In this document: positions 56,633 through 64,000 of the stretch, one piece after another | Position numbering within the stretch: the stretch's first letter is position 1 | Layout of the letters: every line of letters begins with the position of its first letter | Assembly: GCA_017984435.1 (NCBI GenBank) | Contig: JAGNZK010000006.1 | Location: 16,252 to 80,251, forward strand | Reading direction: 5' to 3' | From: Nitrosomonas sp. | Lineage (GTDB): Bacteria; Pseudomonadota; Gammaproteobacteria; Burkholderiales; Nitrosomonadaceae | DNA length: 64,000 nt | Position numbers and translations under genes: made by a program | Notes under the pieces: model-generated | Seen by the model: only the letters and a program-made list of their open reading frames with translations | Told to the model about the DNA's origin: nothing | Databases searched by the model: none

Positions 56633-56839
56633 ATGGCACGAATTACTGTTGATGATTGTTTAAAAAGAATCCCTAATCGATTTGACATGACTTTGGTTGC
56701 CACAACGCGAGCCAGACAACTGGCTATCGGTTCAGCACCGATGGTGGATCCTGTACGCGACAAACCGACTGTTGTCGCTTTACGTGAACTGGCGCAGGGC
56801 AAAGTAGGTTTGGATATTCTCAATCCGAAAAATATGTAA
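56633..56839 (+). CDS. rpoZ: RNA polymerase omega subunit
   Basis: This is the small omega subunit that helps assemble and stabilise RNA polymerase. From ATG 56633 it has 68 residues and opens [20 protein letters not shown], the family signature. A longer frame would start 20 codons upstream with non-family sequence. It lies between gmk and spoT, the usual order. Confidence 0.96.
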   Translation: MARITVDDCLKRIPNRFDMTLVATTRARQLAIGSAPMVDPVRDKPTVVALRELAQGKVGLDILNPKNM

Positions 56840-57065
56840 GGCGTATCATATTTTTAATGGACAAATTTGTCGTCGATCAATGTAAGGCACTATTATTCAA
56901 TATTAATAACCCAGTAGTAGAATTAAGCAAAAATTACTTTCTTTCACTCCCAGTAAATCCAGGCATATAATCACATCAAGGATCGGTTTGAGGCGTTTAG
57001 AGATCATCGTATCTCAAACAAATTCACGATCGGCAAGCTTGTCATTTTGAATAACAACTTACTGC

Positions 57066-59195
57066 ATGACCGATAGGTCATCAAAGTCTATGGCTGAAGC
57101 GGAATCTCTATTTTCTGAAACATCTCAATATCTGAAGCCAGAGGATGTGACGCAACTCAGAAATGCTTATTCATTTGGTCAAGGCGCCCATTCCGGGCAA
57201 TTCCGCAAATCCGGCGAACCTTACATCTCGCATCCTGTCGCGGTAGCCAGGATTCTTGGTAAGCTACATCTGGATGCACCTACGCTGACAGCGGCTTTAT
57301 TGCATGATGTCGTGGAGGATACGGATATCTCCAGAGCTGAAATCAGCGAAAGATTTGGTGAGCCCGTGGCAGAGCTGGTGGATGGTGTTTCCAAACTCAC
57401 TAAAATTGAGTTCCAAACACAAGAGGAAGCACAGGCTGAGAATTTTCGTAAAATGCTGCTGGCAATGGCGCGCGATGTGCGTGTCATACTCATCAAACTG
57501 GCTGACCGGTTGCATAATATGCAGACGCTTGAAGTCATGCACCCCGCAAAACAGCGTCGCATTGCCCGTGAAACACTGGAAATTTATGCACCCATCGCGC
57601 ATCGCTTAGGACTCAACAATATCTATCAGGAATTACAGGAACTGGGTTTTCGGTATTTCTATCCCTTGCGCTATAAAGTACTGGTGAAAGCGACCAAAGC
57701 AGCGCGTGGCAATCGTCGCGAAGTCGTTGGAAAGATTCTTGAAGCCATTAATCTTAAATTAAAAGAAGTAAAACTAAACGCCGAAGTGACCGGACGTGAA
57801 AAACATCTGTATAGTATTTATACCAAGATGGTGGACAAGCATCTGTCATTTTCAGAAGTGCTGGATATTTATGGTTTCCGCGTTATCGTCAAAGATATTT
57901 CCTCATGCTATGTCGCATTGGGGATGCTGCACAGTCTATACAAACCCATCCCAGGTAAATTCAAAGACTATATTGCCATTCCAAAAAACAATGGCTACCA
58001 ATCGTTACACAGCACTTTGCTGGGGCCATTCGGCATACCGATAGAAATGCAGATTCGTACTGCTGAAATGCACCGGATTGCTGAAAACGGTGTCGCTTCA
58101 CATTGGCTTTATAAAAGCTCAGATGCCGATCTCAATGATTTGCATATGAAAACCAGTCAATGGCTGCAAAGCCTGCTGGAAGCACTCAGCGGCTCTACCG
58201 ATTCGCTGGAATTTCTAGAGCATCTTAAAATTGATTTGTTTCCCGGCGATGTGTATGTGTTCACGCCGCAGGGAAAAATTCTGACGCTTCCCAGAGGATC
58301 GACCGCTGTCGACTTTGCCTACGCAGTACATTCCGATGTGGGCAACTGCTGTGTGGCGGTTAAGATTAACGGTGAGAATGCACCGCTACGCACCGTACTG
58401 AAAACGGGTGAGCGAGTGGAAATCGTTACCGCACCTTATGCCAAGCCCAATCCTTCCTGGCTTAGTTATGTGGCGACAGGGAGAGCGCGTTCACATATCC
58501 GCCATTTCCTTAAAAACATCCAATACGATGAATCGGTCAAATTGGGTGAGCGCATGCTGAATCAAGCGCTGCTGTCTTTTAATATCAATCCGGATACGAT
58601 CAATGAAGCGCAATGGGAAAAACTGGTGCGCGACAGCGGCGTCAAATCGAAGGATGAATTAATGGCTGAAATGGCTCTGGGCAAGCAATTTCCTGCGGTA
58701 GTGGCAAAACGCTTGACCTTGCCATTGGAATCGGTATCCAGTGAGCAGGCAGCAGGCCCGATTACTATATTGGGAACGGAAGGACTGACAGTGCAATTTG
58801 CTAAGTGCTGCCGTCCCATCCCGGGTGATGCCATCGTCGGCATGATTAAAAAGGATTATGGCCTCGTCATTCATACGTACGACTGCGCAATCATCGCCAA
58901 TAGCCAGAAAAGCTCGGAGAATTACCTGGATGTGGCATGGGGCAAAGACATTCCCAGAACCTTTGAAGCCAGTATCAAAGTAACAGCGGTAAACAAGCAG
59001 GGGGTATTAGCCCGAGTTGCAGCTGAAATGGCCAAGGCGGAATCCAATATCGACGATATCGAGATGGAAAGTGACGGTGACTACACGCAAATGCGCTTTA
59101 TCCTGCAGGTTAATAACCGGCAACATCTTGCGCAAATCCTACGCAGCCTGAGGCACATCAAGGAAATTGTCAAAATCAGCCGGATTAAAAATTAG
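57066..59195 (+). CDS. spoT: Bifunctional (p)ppGpp synthetase/hydrolase (SpoT/RelA)
   Basis: This is the stringent-response enzyme of 709 residues. It has an HD hydrolase domain (about 45-190; catalytic HDVVEDT at 80-86), a synthetase domain (about 240-350; YGFRVIVKD, KDYIAIPKNNGYQSLH), a TGS domain (about 390-450; FTPQGKILTLPRGSTAVDFA) and a C-terminal ACT domain. Both catalytic halves look intact. It is the likely only RelA/SpoT protein of the organism if, as in many betaproteobacteria, a separate RelA exists elsewhere or not at all; the window cannot show this. Confidence 0.95.
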   Translation: MTDRSSKSMAEAESLFSETSQYLKPEDVTQLRNAYSFGQGAHSGQFRKSGEPYISHPVAVARILGKLHLDAPTLTAALLHDVVEDTDISRAEISERFGEPVAELVDGVSKLTKIEFQTQEEAQAENFRKMLLAMARDVRVILIKLADRLHNMQTLEVMHPAKQRRIARETLEIYAPIAHRLGLNNIYQELQELGFRYFYPLRYKVLVKATKAARGNRREVVGKILEAINLKLKEVKLNAEVTGREKHLYSIYTKMVDKHLSFSEVLDIYGFRVIVKDISSCYVALGMLHSLYKPIPGKFKDYIAIPKNNGYQSLHSTLLGPFGIPIEMQIRTAEMHRIAENGVASHWLYKSSDADLNDLHMKTSQWLQSLLEALSGSTDSLEFLEHLKIDLFPGDVYVFTPQGKILTLPRGSTAVDFAYAVHSDVGNCCVAVKINGENAPLRTVLKTGERVEIVTAPYAKPNPSWLSYVATGRARSHIRHFLKNIQYDESVKLGERMLNQALLSFNINPDTINEAQWEKLVRDSGVKSKDELMAEMALGKQFPAVVAKRLTLPLESVSSEQAAGPITILGTEGLTVQFAKCCRPIPGDAIVGMIKKDYGLVIHTYDCAIIANSQKSSENYLDVAWGKDIPRTFEASIKVTAVNKQGVLARVAAEMAKAESNIDDIEMESDGDYTQMRFILQVNNRQHLAQILRSLRHIKEIVKISRIKN

Positions 59196-59272
59196 TTAAG
59201 CAGATTCGATTCGCTGTCATTCGGAGTCATTTTGCAAATATTTTTTCGTAACACGACGCCTATCTTTGGAGC

Positions 59273-60541
59273 ATGTCAATGATTCGCCATGCATTTATAC
59301 TACTTGCGATCGGGATACCGTTTTTATTTTCCGCATGCGCAACCAAAACTCCAGGAAAAAAGCCGCTTGAAGCATCAGGTGGCGCAAAAATCGCTACACC
59401 TTTTGAGCAATTATCCTTAAAAACAATAGGAAAAACGGTTTTTGAAGATGAAGGTAGATTCATTCTGATTGAAGGCAGCCAATGTATCCAGCGCGATAAT
59501 GGCGCAGAGGCTGCCACCATTTTGCAATGGGTTGAAATGCCGAGCTACGTGGATAACGGCACCGTCGTATTGAATGGCTGGGATTTGCGTTATCTGCACA
59601 GCGATCGCGAAGTGAACTCCATGCGAGCTGACATCACGCACAGCAAGCTGGTGAAGAATGCCGGCTCGGCTTTGCTGATGTTTGAAGTGCAAGGCAAACT
59701 GGATGATCAGAACCGCAACGACGCGTACGAATTTTGTGTGTTTTATACCGGATTTGGTTATCGTTCCGTTTGGTTTGATGCCGTGATAGAAAGCGATTAC
59801 AGCGGTTTTGAGGCGGTAACGCTGCAGCATAAAAATCAAGGTGCGGTTGCCACGCTGGAGAATACGGGAAACAAAGGCACACTTAAAAATAATGATGCGA
59901 TTGCAATTATTCCGCGTGGGTTTGATTTTCAATTCGATGATACCTTTGAATGCGAGTTGCGTTTTCCACCTTGCAAATGGGGGGATCGTGCAGATTATCG
60001 CTTCTTGCAGGCCGCCTATAGTCTTTCCCAAACCGGTGCTTCACTCAACCAGGACGGTAGCCCGCACTGGGCGACTCAGACCATTTTCAAGGATAATGAT
60101 ACCCGCACGCACCGAATTAGAACGCGCACGGCGATGATTCGCGGCAGCAGCGTCAAATTGCGCCCGGATTTTCTGGCATTGAATCCTCGCGCAGGAAAAA
60201 CAAACACCTGCCGCAAAAATACCGACGGCGTTGTCCGTACCCAAACATTCCGCATCAATGATTTACCCTATGACTACGCCGTACCGATGTTGACTGGCTG
60301 GGATCTCGCCTACGAATGCGAAAATCAGCGGGTGCAACGAGCGGGTATCTGGATACACGATATCCGTTTCGACCCTAACACCAGCAGCATGGAATATAAA
60401 GTATCGTCGATTTTGCGTGATCAGGATGGCGCCCCCAGCTTTAACGCCGCGCATCGTGTCACGGTTTTGGGGTTAAATCGCATGCATCCACCGGCTCAGC
60501 GTCAATCACCCGAAATTAATATCAAGATTCGGGGGCACTGA
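59273..60541 (+). CDS. Putative lipoprotein with duplicated domain
   Basis: This is a 422-residue protein with a lipobox (FLFSACATK, Cys near 22). Two halves share a pattern: VVLNGWDLRYLHSDREVNSM and PMLTGWDLAYECENQRVQRA each open a similar block, followed by an Ile/Arg/Asp-rich strand set. This indicates an internal duplication. I do not recognise the family. It is followed 42 bases on by the HIRAN-like gene, which may be in the same operon. Confidence 0.7.
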   Translation: MSMIRHAFILLAIGIPFLFSACATKTPGKKPLEASGGAKIATPFEQLSLKTIGKTVFEDEGRFILIEGSQCIQRDNGAEAATILQWVEMPSYVDNGTVVLNGWDLRYLHSDREVNSMRADITHSKLVKNAGSALLMFEVQGKLDDQNRNDAYEFCVFYTGFGYRSVWFDAVIESDYSGFEAVTLQHKNQGAVATLENTGNKGTLKNNDAIAIIPRGFDFQFDDTFECELRFPPCKWGDRADYRFLQAAYSLSQTGASLNQDGSPHWATQTIFKDNDTRTHRIRTRTAMIRGSSVKLRPDFLALNPRAGKTNTCRKNTDGVVRTQTFRINDLPYDYAVPMLTGWDLAYECENQRVQRAGIWIHDIRFDPNTSSMEYKVSSILRDQDGAPSFNAAHRVTVLGLNRMHPPAQRQSPEINIKIRGH

Positions 60542-60583
60542 TGAATCAGTTACACAGAATATTCAAAATAATCAACAATTGAT

Positions 60584-61219
60584 ATGAAGGAAAAGAAAGC
60601 AACGCCGGGAATAAGCATATTCTCCATCTTAATATGTTCATTGTTCCTCGGATTGATTGTTGGTGCTGGAGTCGACAAATCGCATATTCTTCCGGTAGCG
60701 TTCATTGCTGCGGTAATTCTCTATGCCAATAGAAACAAAATTGCTGCCGAAAGTACCGCTTCGCAGTCGGATGACGATTCCCCACAAGCTTCCAATCCGG
60801 CAGAGAATTATTATGCTTGGCCGGAACCGGGTCAGTTTGCTTTTGAATTAACCGCAGCATCCTATCAAGGCGCCATCAAGCAACTGATGCAGGAAAATCC
60901 TTCAAATCCCAGGAAAGACTCAGATTCCAAAATAAATACCCTGATAGCTTACCTGATACCGGATAACGACAATCCCTATGACAGCAGCGCCATCCGGGTG
61001 GATATTCATGATCGAACTGTCGGTTTATTGAACCGCGAACAAGCGCACAGCTTCCGCTGCAGACTTGACGAGAGGGGGCTCTCCAACCGCATAACCACCT
61101 GCAACGCAATCATCACTGGCGGTGATGAAGTGAACGGCAAAATCCTTGATTATGGCGTAAGGCTGGACATAGAACCGTTCGAATCACATAAATCCAGAAT
61201 CGATACTGGATTCCTTTGA
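60584..61219 (+). CDS. Membrane-anchored HIRAN-like protein
   Basis: This is a 211-residue protein with two hydrophobic segments near the N-terminus (about 10-28 and 35-48), then a Ser/Asp-rich linker, then a HIRAN-like domain (about 83-200). The domain shows the hallmarks FELTAASYQGAIKQL, LIPDNDNPYDSSAIRVDI, TVGLLNREQAHSF and CNAIITGG. HIRAN domains in other proteins bind DNA ends or substrates. Here one is fused to a membrane anchor, and no catalytic domain is attached. Confidence 0.75.
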   Translation: MKEKKATPGISIFSILICSLFLGLIVGAGVDKSHILPVAFIAAVILYANRNKIAAESTASQSDDDSPQASNPAENYYAWPEPGQFAFELTAASYQGAIKQLMQENPSNPRKDSDSKINTLIAYLIPDNDNPYDSSAIRVDIHDRTVGLLNREQAHSFRCRLDERGLSNRITTCNAIITGGDEVNGKILDYGVRLDIEPFESHKSRIDTGFL

Positions 61220-61354
61220 TTTCTATGTTGGGTAATCAAAGTTTGTATAAAAACCTGTTTGAAGAAACAATTGTTGCTTAGCCTATCCTGAACAATTTTA
61301 TTTTCAGATAAAGCGGCGGTGAGACGCTGATTGGCTCTGTCTTATTGCACAATT

Positions 61355-61543
61355 CTAGCTGACAGGATTTTCTGATACCTTCGGTGCATCCTCGCCGATC
61401 ATCACCGGTTTGCCGTCCCGCCAGACTACGGCGTAGTGGCCCAAGCGGCGTTTCCTTTCAAGTTCCTGCGTTACGGCTTTTTGCAACGAATCCAGCATCA
61501 CCTGACCTTCTTCGGAAGGCGTGGTTTTCAGAGTGATTTTCAT
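61355..61543 (-). CDS. Small partner protein of the zeta-like toxin gene
   Basis: This is a 62-residue soluble protein, MKITLKTTPSEEGQVMLDSL then a Glu/Arg-rich helix and HYAVVWRDGKPVMIGEDAP. Its ATG overlaps the stop of the zeta-like gene (TAATG), so the two formed one coupled operon. Similar small proteins accompany zeta-type ATPase genes. Whether it is an antitoxin is unknown, and its partner gene is broken here. Confidence 0.6.
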   Translation of the reverse strand: MKITLKTTPSEEGQVMLDSLQKAVTQELERKRRLGHYAVVWRDGKPVMIGEDAPKVSENPVS

Positions 61544-62115
61544 TATGTGACTACCTTTATTAATTGTTGATAATAAACTTCGTGGAGAATATTACGACTA
61601 TTGCCTTTTTGTTCAAACACGGGAATCGGCATTTCACCATCGTTCATGAAACAAATGCAATGATCAACCTTGTGACTGAATACATGGAACAGATTGCCAA
61701 GGCTGCGCGAGAAACGCCGCTCGATGTCGCGCGACGGGATATTATGGCCACCATGCATTACTTGTTCTGCTACGCGCATTTTCGACATTCCCACATTTGG
61801 TAAAGCAAGATAGATCAGTTCCACTTGCTAGCCATCACGTTGCAGCCGATTGATCAGACGTAAATAACTACGCCCTGAAAGCGTGGTCTCGAATGCAAAA
61901 TTCTCTTGGCGTTTGATGTTTTCTTCGATCTCGTTCAGAAAGATATGGCTTGCCGCAATAAATTCTCGTTCCGGTGCCAGTGGAGACAGGCCGGCCGCGA
62001 TCAGATCGGCATTAACAAAATGAGTACAGCCCGCCGCCACCTTGGGCAGATATTCCAGTGCGAAGGTGGTTTTACCCGCGCCATTGGGGCCGGCAATGAT
62101 CCAGCAGGTGGGCAT
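61543..62115 (-). pseudogene. Zeta toxin-like P-loop kinase gene with in-frame amber stop
   Basis: A continuous frame reads [20 protein letters not shown] (Walker [10 protein letters not shown] at 9-17), [36 protein letters not shown], then TAG (61826-61828), then [20 protein letters not shown] and on to [13 protein letters not shown]. The two parts are exactly in frame and make up one zeta/YbiA-type NTPase of about 190 residues. The amber is therefore a nonsense mutation. Zeta toxins phosphorylate cell-wall precursors. The stop, unless suppressed, leaves only the P-loop half. Confidence 0.75.
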
Positions 62116-62392
62116 AATAATTACCTTTGGATTTTTTTTGTATCCTGATGGGACATTGTTTCTTTTCTTTACTTGGTTTATTCACTATATGTTCTTGTTA
62201 TTTCATCTTTGCTATCAAAGGAAATTTTTGATTACATGATTAGTGTCCATCAATGGCGTACTTATCATCATTTTAATTCAAGACCTGGTACCTTTATGTT
62301 GATTGAGATTGGGTTGGGAATGTAAAGTGACAGTAGAATCAATGGAGTCCGTCCCCATTGTTTCTTGATTCATTTCGGTTTAACTAACAAAC

Positions 62393-62662
62393 TCATTCTT
62401 GTTCAGTTGCAGCTGAATTTGATACTGCTGAAGTTTTATCGTAAGCATCGACATAGCTATCAATCAGGTTTCGAATCATGCGCTGATATTGCGTATGGTG
62501 TTTCGCTGCTTCCGCTTTGAAAAATTTAACGCTTTTCTTGCTGAGCGCAATCGTCACTTTCACGCCCTCTTCTCGGAAAGCAAGCTGCTCGGGCGAGGGC
62601 AGAAAATCCTCAATGATTTTGGCTTCAATCGGCTCATCCTGATACTTGATTTTTTTGCTCAT
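62393..62662 (-). CDS. brnA: BrnA-type antitoxin
   Basis: This is an 89-residue protein with a disordered N-terminus and a C-terminal ribbon-helix-helix-like part (VKVTIALSKKSVKFFKAEAA then QYQRMIRNLIDSYV), as in BrnA and CopG-type antitoxins. It overlaps the toxin gene by 29 bases, downstream of it. In BrnTA systems the antitoxin neutralises the toxin and represses the operon. The pairing supports the name. Confidence 0.78.
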   Translation of the reverse strand: MSKKIKYQDEPIEAKIIEDFLPSPEQLAFREEGVKVTIALSKKSVKFFKAEAAKHHTQYQRMIRNLIDSYVDAYDKTSAVSNSAATEQE

Positions 62663-62924
62663 AAATTACTTTTCCTTTTCGCCAATAACCGGCGCCGAAT
62701 ATACGAATCACTCCACCACGATAAGTGAAGCGGACGGTAAGAATGCCGCCTTCAACCGCACCGAAACAAAAATAACGCTTTTCCGTTTCGCTATGTGCAA
62801 TATCCTCGGCGATAACACGATTACGATCGGCAAAAGCATATTGCGCCAAGGAAAAAGCAACGCCGTGTTTCTGTTGATTCTCGGCATCCTTATCCGCATT
62901 CCACTCAAACCGCGCTTTCTTCAT
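62634..62924 (-). CDS. brnT: BrnT-family ribonuclease toxin
   Basis: This is a 96-residue protein of the BrnT family, related to RelE-fold RNases. It opens FEWNADKDAENQQKHGVAFS, a hallmark of the family, and continues with AEDIAHSETEKRYFCFG and VRFTYRGGVIRIFGAG. The next gene, overlapping by 29 bases, encodes the antitoxin. Toxin-first order is the rule for brnTA. Confidence 0.88.
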   Translation of the reverse strand: MKKARFEWNADKDAENQQKHGVAFSLAQYAFADRNRVIAEDIAHSETEKRYFCFGAVEGGILTVRFTYRGGVIRIFGAGYWRKGKVIYEQKNQVSG

Positions 62925-63179
62925 GGAATCAGCTTAGCATATCGTTATGTCAGATTCCATATAAAAATATGGCTTCCAATTAAATCACGGTTTGAAGGAT
63001 CGCGACAAACGGCGAAAGCACACTGCACTATGTCATTGTTGCTTCTTTATGGTACGTTCAATGTACGGGACTGTTGTGAAAAATCTCTGGAAAAATTCAG
63101 GGATATGCTGGGGTTCATTGTATTTACCCCAACCTTGTATATTAAACCTGCCAGGAAAATTGTATTAGAGTAATGCCAA

Positions 63180-63409
63180 TTTCTGGGGAAGCCGGCCCAA
63201 CCTTAAGCTTTGAGCTTGTATGTAGAGAGGCTCCCCGCCCTCGTCATCCATATCGTGGAGTATCCAAGGTCTGTAAGCTTAGCTTCTGAACCTGAATTTG
63301 CAAGGAAGATAGATGAAGTGCCAGGGTCAGGGAAACCAGAAAGCATGATAACAAAAATGATTTCGAGGTGATAAGCAATGAATCATATTGGTATTGATGT
63401 TTCAGGTAA
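63180..63409 (+). mobile_element. IS110-family element, left end and first codons only
   Basis: From ATG 63378, with GAGGTG 7 bases upstream, the frame reads MNHIGIDVSG. This is the start of an IS110-family DEDD recombinase (usual form M-N-x-I-G-I-D-V-S-K). It is cut by an IS3 end at 63410. The roughly 200 bases upstream are non-coding and contain a nested stem-loop: outer stem 63185-63193 with 63229-63236, inner AAGCT/AGCTT. In IS110-type elements this end can encode a bridge RNA. The outer boundary of the element is not defined. Confidence 0.55.
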
Positions 63410-63459
63410 TGAATCGCCCCGGATTTTCCGGAGATAAAATGATTTGAGAGGAGGAAGAG

Positions 63460-63777
63460 ATGAAGAATCAAATCAGTTATTCACCGGAAGTACGAGAACG
63501 AGCGATAAGATTGGTATTCGAGCAGCAAAAGGAGCATGAATCGCAATAGATGGCGATCAAGTCGATCGCATCAAAGATTGGCTGTACAGCGGAGACTTTG
63601 CGCACCTGGGTAAGACGAACAGAGATTGATCAGGGAATTCGAGGCGGCATGTCGACTGCGGATCGTGAGCGGCTCAAGGAATTGGAACAGGAGAATCGGG
63701 AATTAAAGCGAGCCAACGAGATATTACGTAAGGCATCCGCTTATTTCGCGAAAGGACGCTCGACCGCCGCCCGAAAT

Positions 63778-63798
<21 letters not shown>
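63460..63798 (+). pseudogene. IS3 OrfA with in-frame stop
   Basis: From ATG 63460, with AGGAGG upstream, the frame gives MKNQISYSPEVRERAIRLVF then KEHESQ, TAG at 63547, [20 protein letters not shown] and the leucine-zipper-like [17 protein letters not shown]. The usual protein has Trp at the TAG (TGG to TAG). The end is shifted by a small deletion near 63750, so the usual AELDRRPK tail is lost. OrfA provides the HTH and dimerisation parts of the transposase. Confidence 0.8.

Positions 63799-64000
<202 letters not shown>

Overview
The window looks like chromosome from a betaproteobacterial ammonia oxidiser of the Nitrosomonas type. This is an inference. It rests on moderate GC content, on PEP-CTERM and HAF-type fragments, on the gene orders mrp-dcd and gmk-rpoZ-spoT, on a PhoB regulator with a Pho box, and on the protein families present. 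No rRNA or ammonia-oxidation genes fall in the window, so genus is not proven.

Layout. 1-11.6 kb is mostly housekeeping: an M17 aminopeptidase, thyA-folA, an ornithine decarboxylase preceded by a 21-codon upstream ORF, a TIGR03790-like protein with dcd and the Fe-S carrier apbC, metG, a small NTF2-like protein, a YggS protein and an SDR oxidoreductase. At 11.7-16.35 kb is a 1552-residue protein with an N-terminal PD-(D/E)XK-type nuclease and a STAND-type NTPase. This is an Avs-like antiviral architecture and the most interesting gene here. A secreted RNase T2 follows, and then an 82-bp broken copy of the SDR 3' end, so a segment of about 6 kb looks inserted between two SDR copies. 17.8-29.2 kb holds a lipoamide dehydrogenase-like flavoprotein, a serralysin-like RTX protease, a riboswitch-controlled vitamin B12 uptake and adenosylation operon, and a DevBCA-type exporter.

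29-46 kb is an accessory-rich stretch: a PQQ sugar dehydrogenase, an EAL-HDOD protein, an amino-acid permease, a rhodanese, a membrane pseudokinase, a DJ-1/PfpI protein, a second serralysin, phoB with a Pho box, several decayed IS3 fragments, a PEP-CTERM-type gene cut short, an acyltransferase and a vanadium haloperoxidase-like enzyme. 46.9-59.2 kb returns to core genes: tRNA-Leu(CAG), rnr-rlmB split by a MITE, argS, a SPOR protein, dsbA, msrA, an HDOD protein, and gmk-rpoZ-spoT.

59.2-64 kb holds a lipoprotein with a duplicated domain, a HIRAN-like membrane protein, a zeta-like toxin gene broken by an amber codon with its small partner, a BrnT/BrnA toxin-antitoxin pair, and nested insertion sequences. 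In the last case an IS3 element with several disabling mutations interrupts the tenth or eleventh codon of an IS110-family recombinase, whose non-coding left end survives and could encode a bridge RNA.

Small mobile elements recur. Two related MITEs of about 147 bp lie directly after cobO and rnr, and one supplies the cobO stop codon. An unrelated 132-bp MITE lies downstream of phoB.
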